Shown here one piece after another: positions 5,594-5,804 of a stretch of DNA of 5,804 nt. Source of the stretch: Bacteroidetes bacterium UBA7368. Its GTDB lineage: Bacteria; Bacteroidota; Rhodothermia; Rhodothermales; UBA10348. The stretch is taken from contig DKOG01000099.1 of NCBI GenBank assembly GCA_002469915.1, positions 1 through 5,804 on the forward strand, given 5' to 3'. Each line of letters begins with the position of its first letter. Positions within the stretch are counted from its first letter, which is position 1. Below the pieces are notes generated by a model. The model was not told the origin of the DNA. It did not search any database and saw only the letters and a list, made by a program, of their open reading frames with translations. The position numbers and the translations under genes are program-made.

Positions 5594-5804
5594 TGCGAAT
5601 ATTTAAAAGTCTCATCGGGGTAGCGATTGTACTGATTGCGGGATGTGATGCCTCCCCTCCCGCCATCACGGATGATCCTGAATTAAACGAGCGGTTGGAA
5701 AGCCTCATAACGTTAGAAGGGCAGCGTAGACTTGATAATTTTGTACTTCCTGAAAGTGATGATTTTGCGCGGATCCCTCAGGATCCGCGCAACCCGTTGA
5801 CCTC
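5593..5804 (+). CDS. Lipoprotein, N-terminus of a probable MauG/cytochrome-c-peroxidase-like enzyme (partial)
   Basis: The frame opens on the stop of the FnIII gene (TGATG) and stays open to the right edge, giving 70 codons. A second in-frame ATG at 5590 exists; 5593 is preferred because a GAGG at 5583-5586 sits 6 nt before it rather than 3. The signal peptide MRIFKSLIGVAIVLIAGC ends in the lipobox IAGC (15-18), with Cys18 lipidated. A short acidic linker leads to an NFVLPESDDFARIPQDPRNP-type segment (49-68). In di-haem cytochrome-c peroxidase/MauG-like proteins a similar IPQDPxNPxT stretch comes just before the first haem domain. The CxxCH haem motifs that would prove this would lie past the window, so the assignment rests on one remembered motif. 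If right, the protein is a membrane-anchored periplasmic oxidase or peroxidase, co-translated with the FnIII lipoprotein. Confidence 0.6.
   Translation, partial: MRIFKSLIGVAIVLIAGCDASPPAITDDPELNERLESLITLEGQRRLDNFVLPESDDFARIPQDPRNPLT
5765..5792 (+). repeat. Perfect 12-bp GC-rich inverted repeat in the partial lipoprotein gene
   Basis: The arms at 5765-5776 and 5781-5792 (core GCGCGGATCC and GGATCCGCGC) pair without mismatch around a 4-nt CTCA loop. The 24-nt core falls exactly on codons 59-66 (ARIPQDPR). It is the strongest hairpin noticed in the window and lies about 175 nt after the start codon; no U-tract follows. Confidence 0.7.

Noticed and set aside
1..5804. Mobile element, CRISPR array, tRNA/rRNA or prophage island
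   Set aside because: No transposase or integrase motifs, no regularly spaced repeats, no cloverleaf-like or rRNA-like segments were seen. All long frames are explained by housekeeping-like or envelope genes.

Overview
The window looks like ordinary chromosomal DNA of a Gram-negative bacterium with Sec-exported and lipidated envelope proteins. The best guess is the Rhodothermota/Balneolota/Bacteroidota side of the tree. That placement is an inference from protein types (an FG-GAP plus choice-of-anchor B secreted protein, an FnIII lipoprotein, a MauG-like peroxidase lipoprotein) and the moderate base composition. No RNA gene, insertion sequence, integrase or CRISPR array was seen.

The left part (1-2183, minus strand) is a tight three-gene unit. 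It is read as a MEMO-fold protein (1404-2183), then a Rossmann/DUF2520 protein (443-1402, after a 1-nt gap), then an unrecognised helical protein (1-453, overlapping by 11 nt and running off the left edge). The MEMO-like protein keeps the fold signatures but appears to have lost every metal-binding residue of the family.

The middle (2308-4659, minus strand) is one long gene for a secreted double-propeller protein: a signal peptide, seven FG-GAP repeats, a two-cysteine linker, then a choice-of-anchor B domain. A hairpin just past its stop (2272-2294) separates it from the MEMO unit.

A 223-bp divergent intergenic region (4660-4882) holds candidate promoters for both directions and three copies of a 10-bp direct repeat. 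It also holds a plus-strand terminator with an upstream competing arm, which together resemble a small attenuator.

The right part (4883-5804, plus strand) has two overlapping genes. The first encodes a two-domain FnIII lipoprotein. The second starts on the stop codon of the first and encodes the N-terminus of a second lipoprotein, whose visible end resembles a MauG/cytochrome-c-peroxidase-type enzyme. Three perfect inverted repeats lie inside these two genes. The divergent secreted and lipoprotein genes plausibly act together in the periplasm or at the outer membrane, but nothing in the window proves it.
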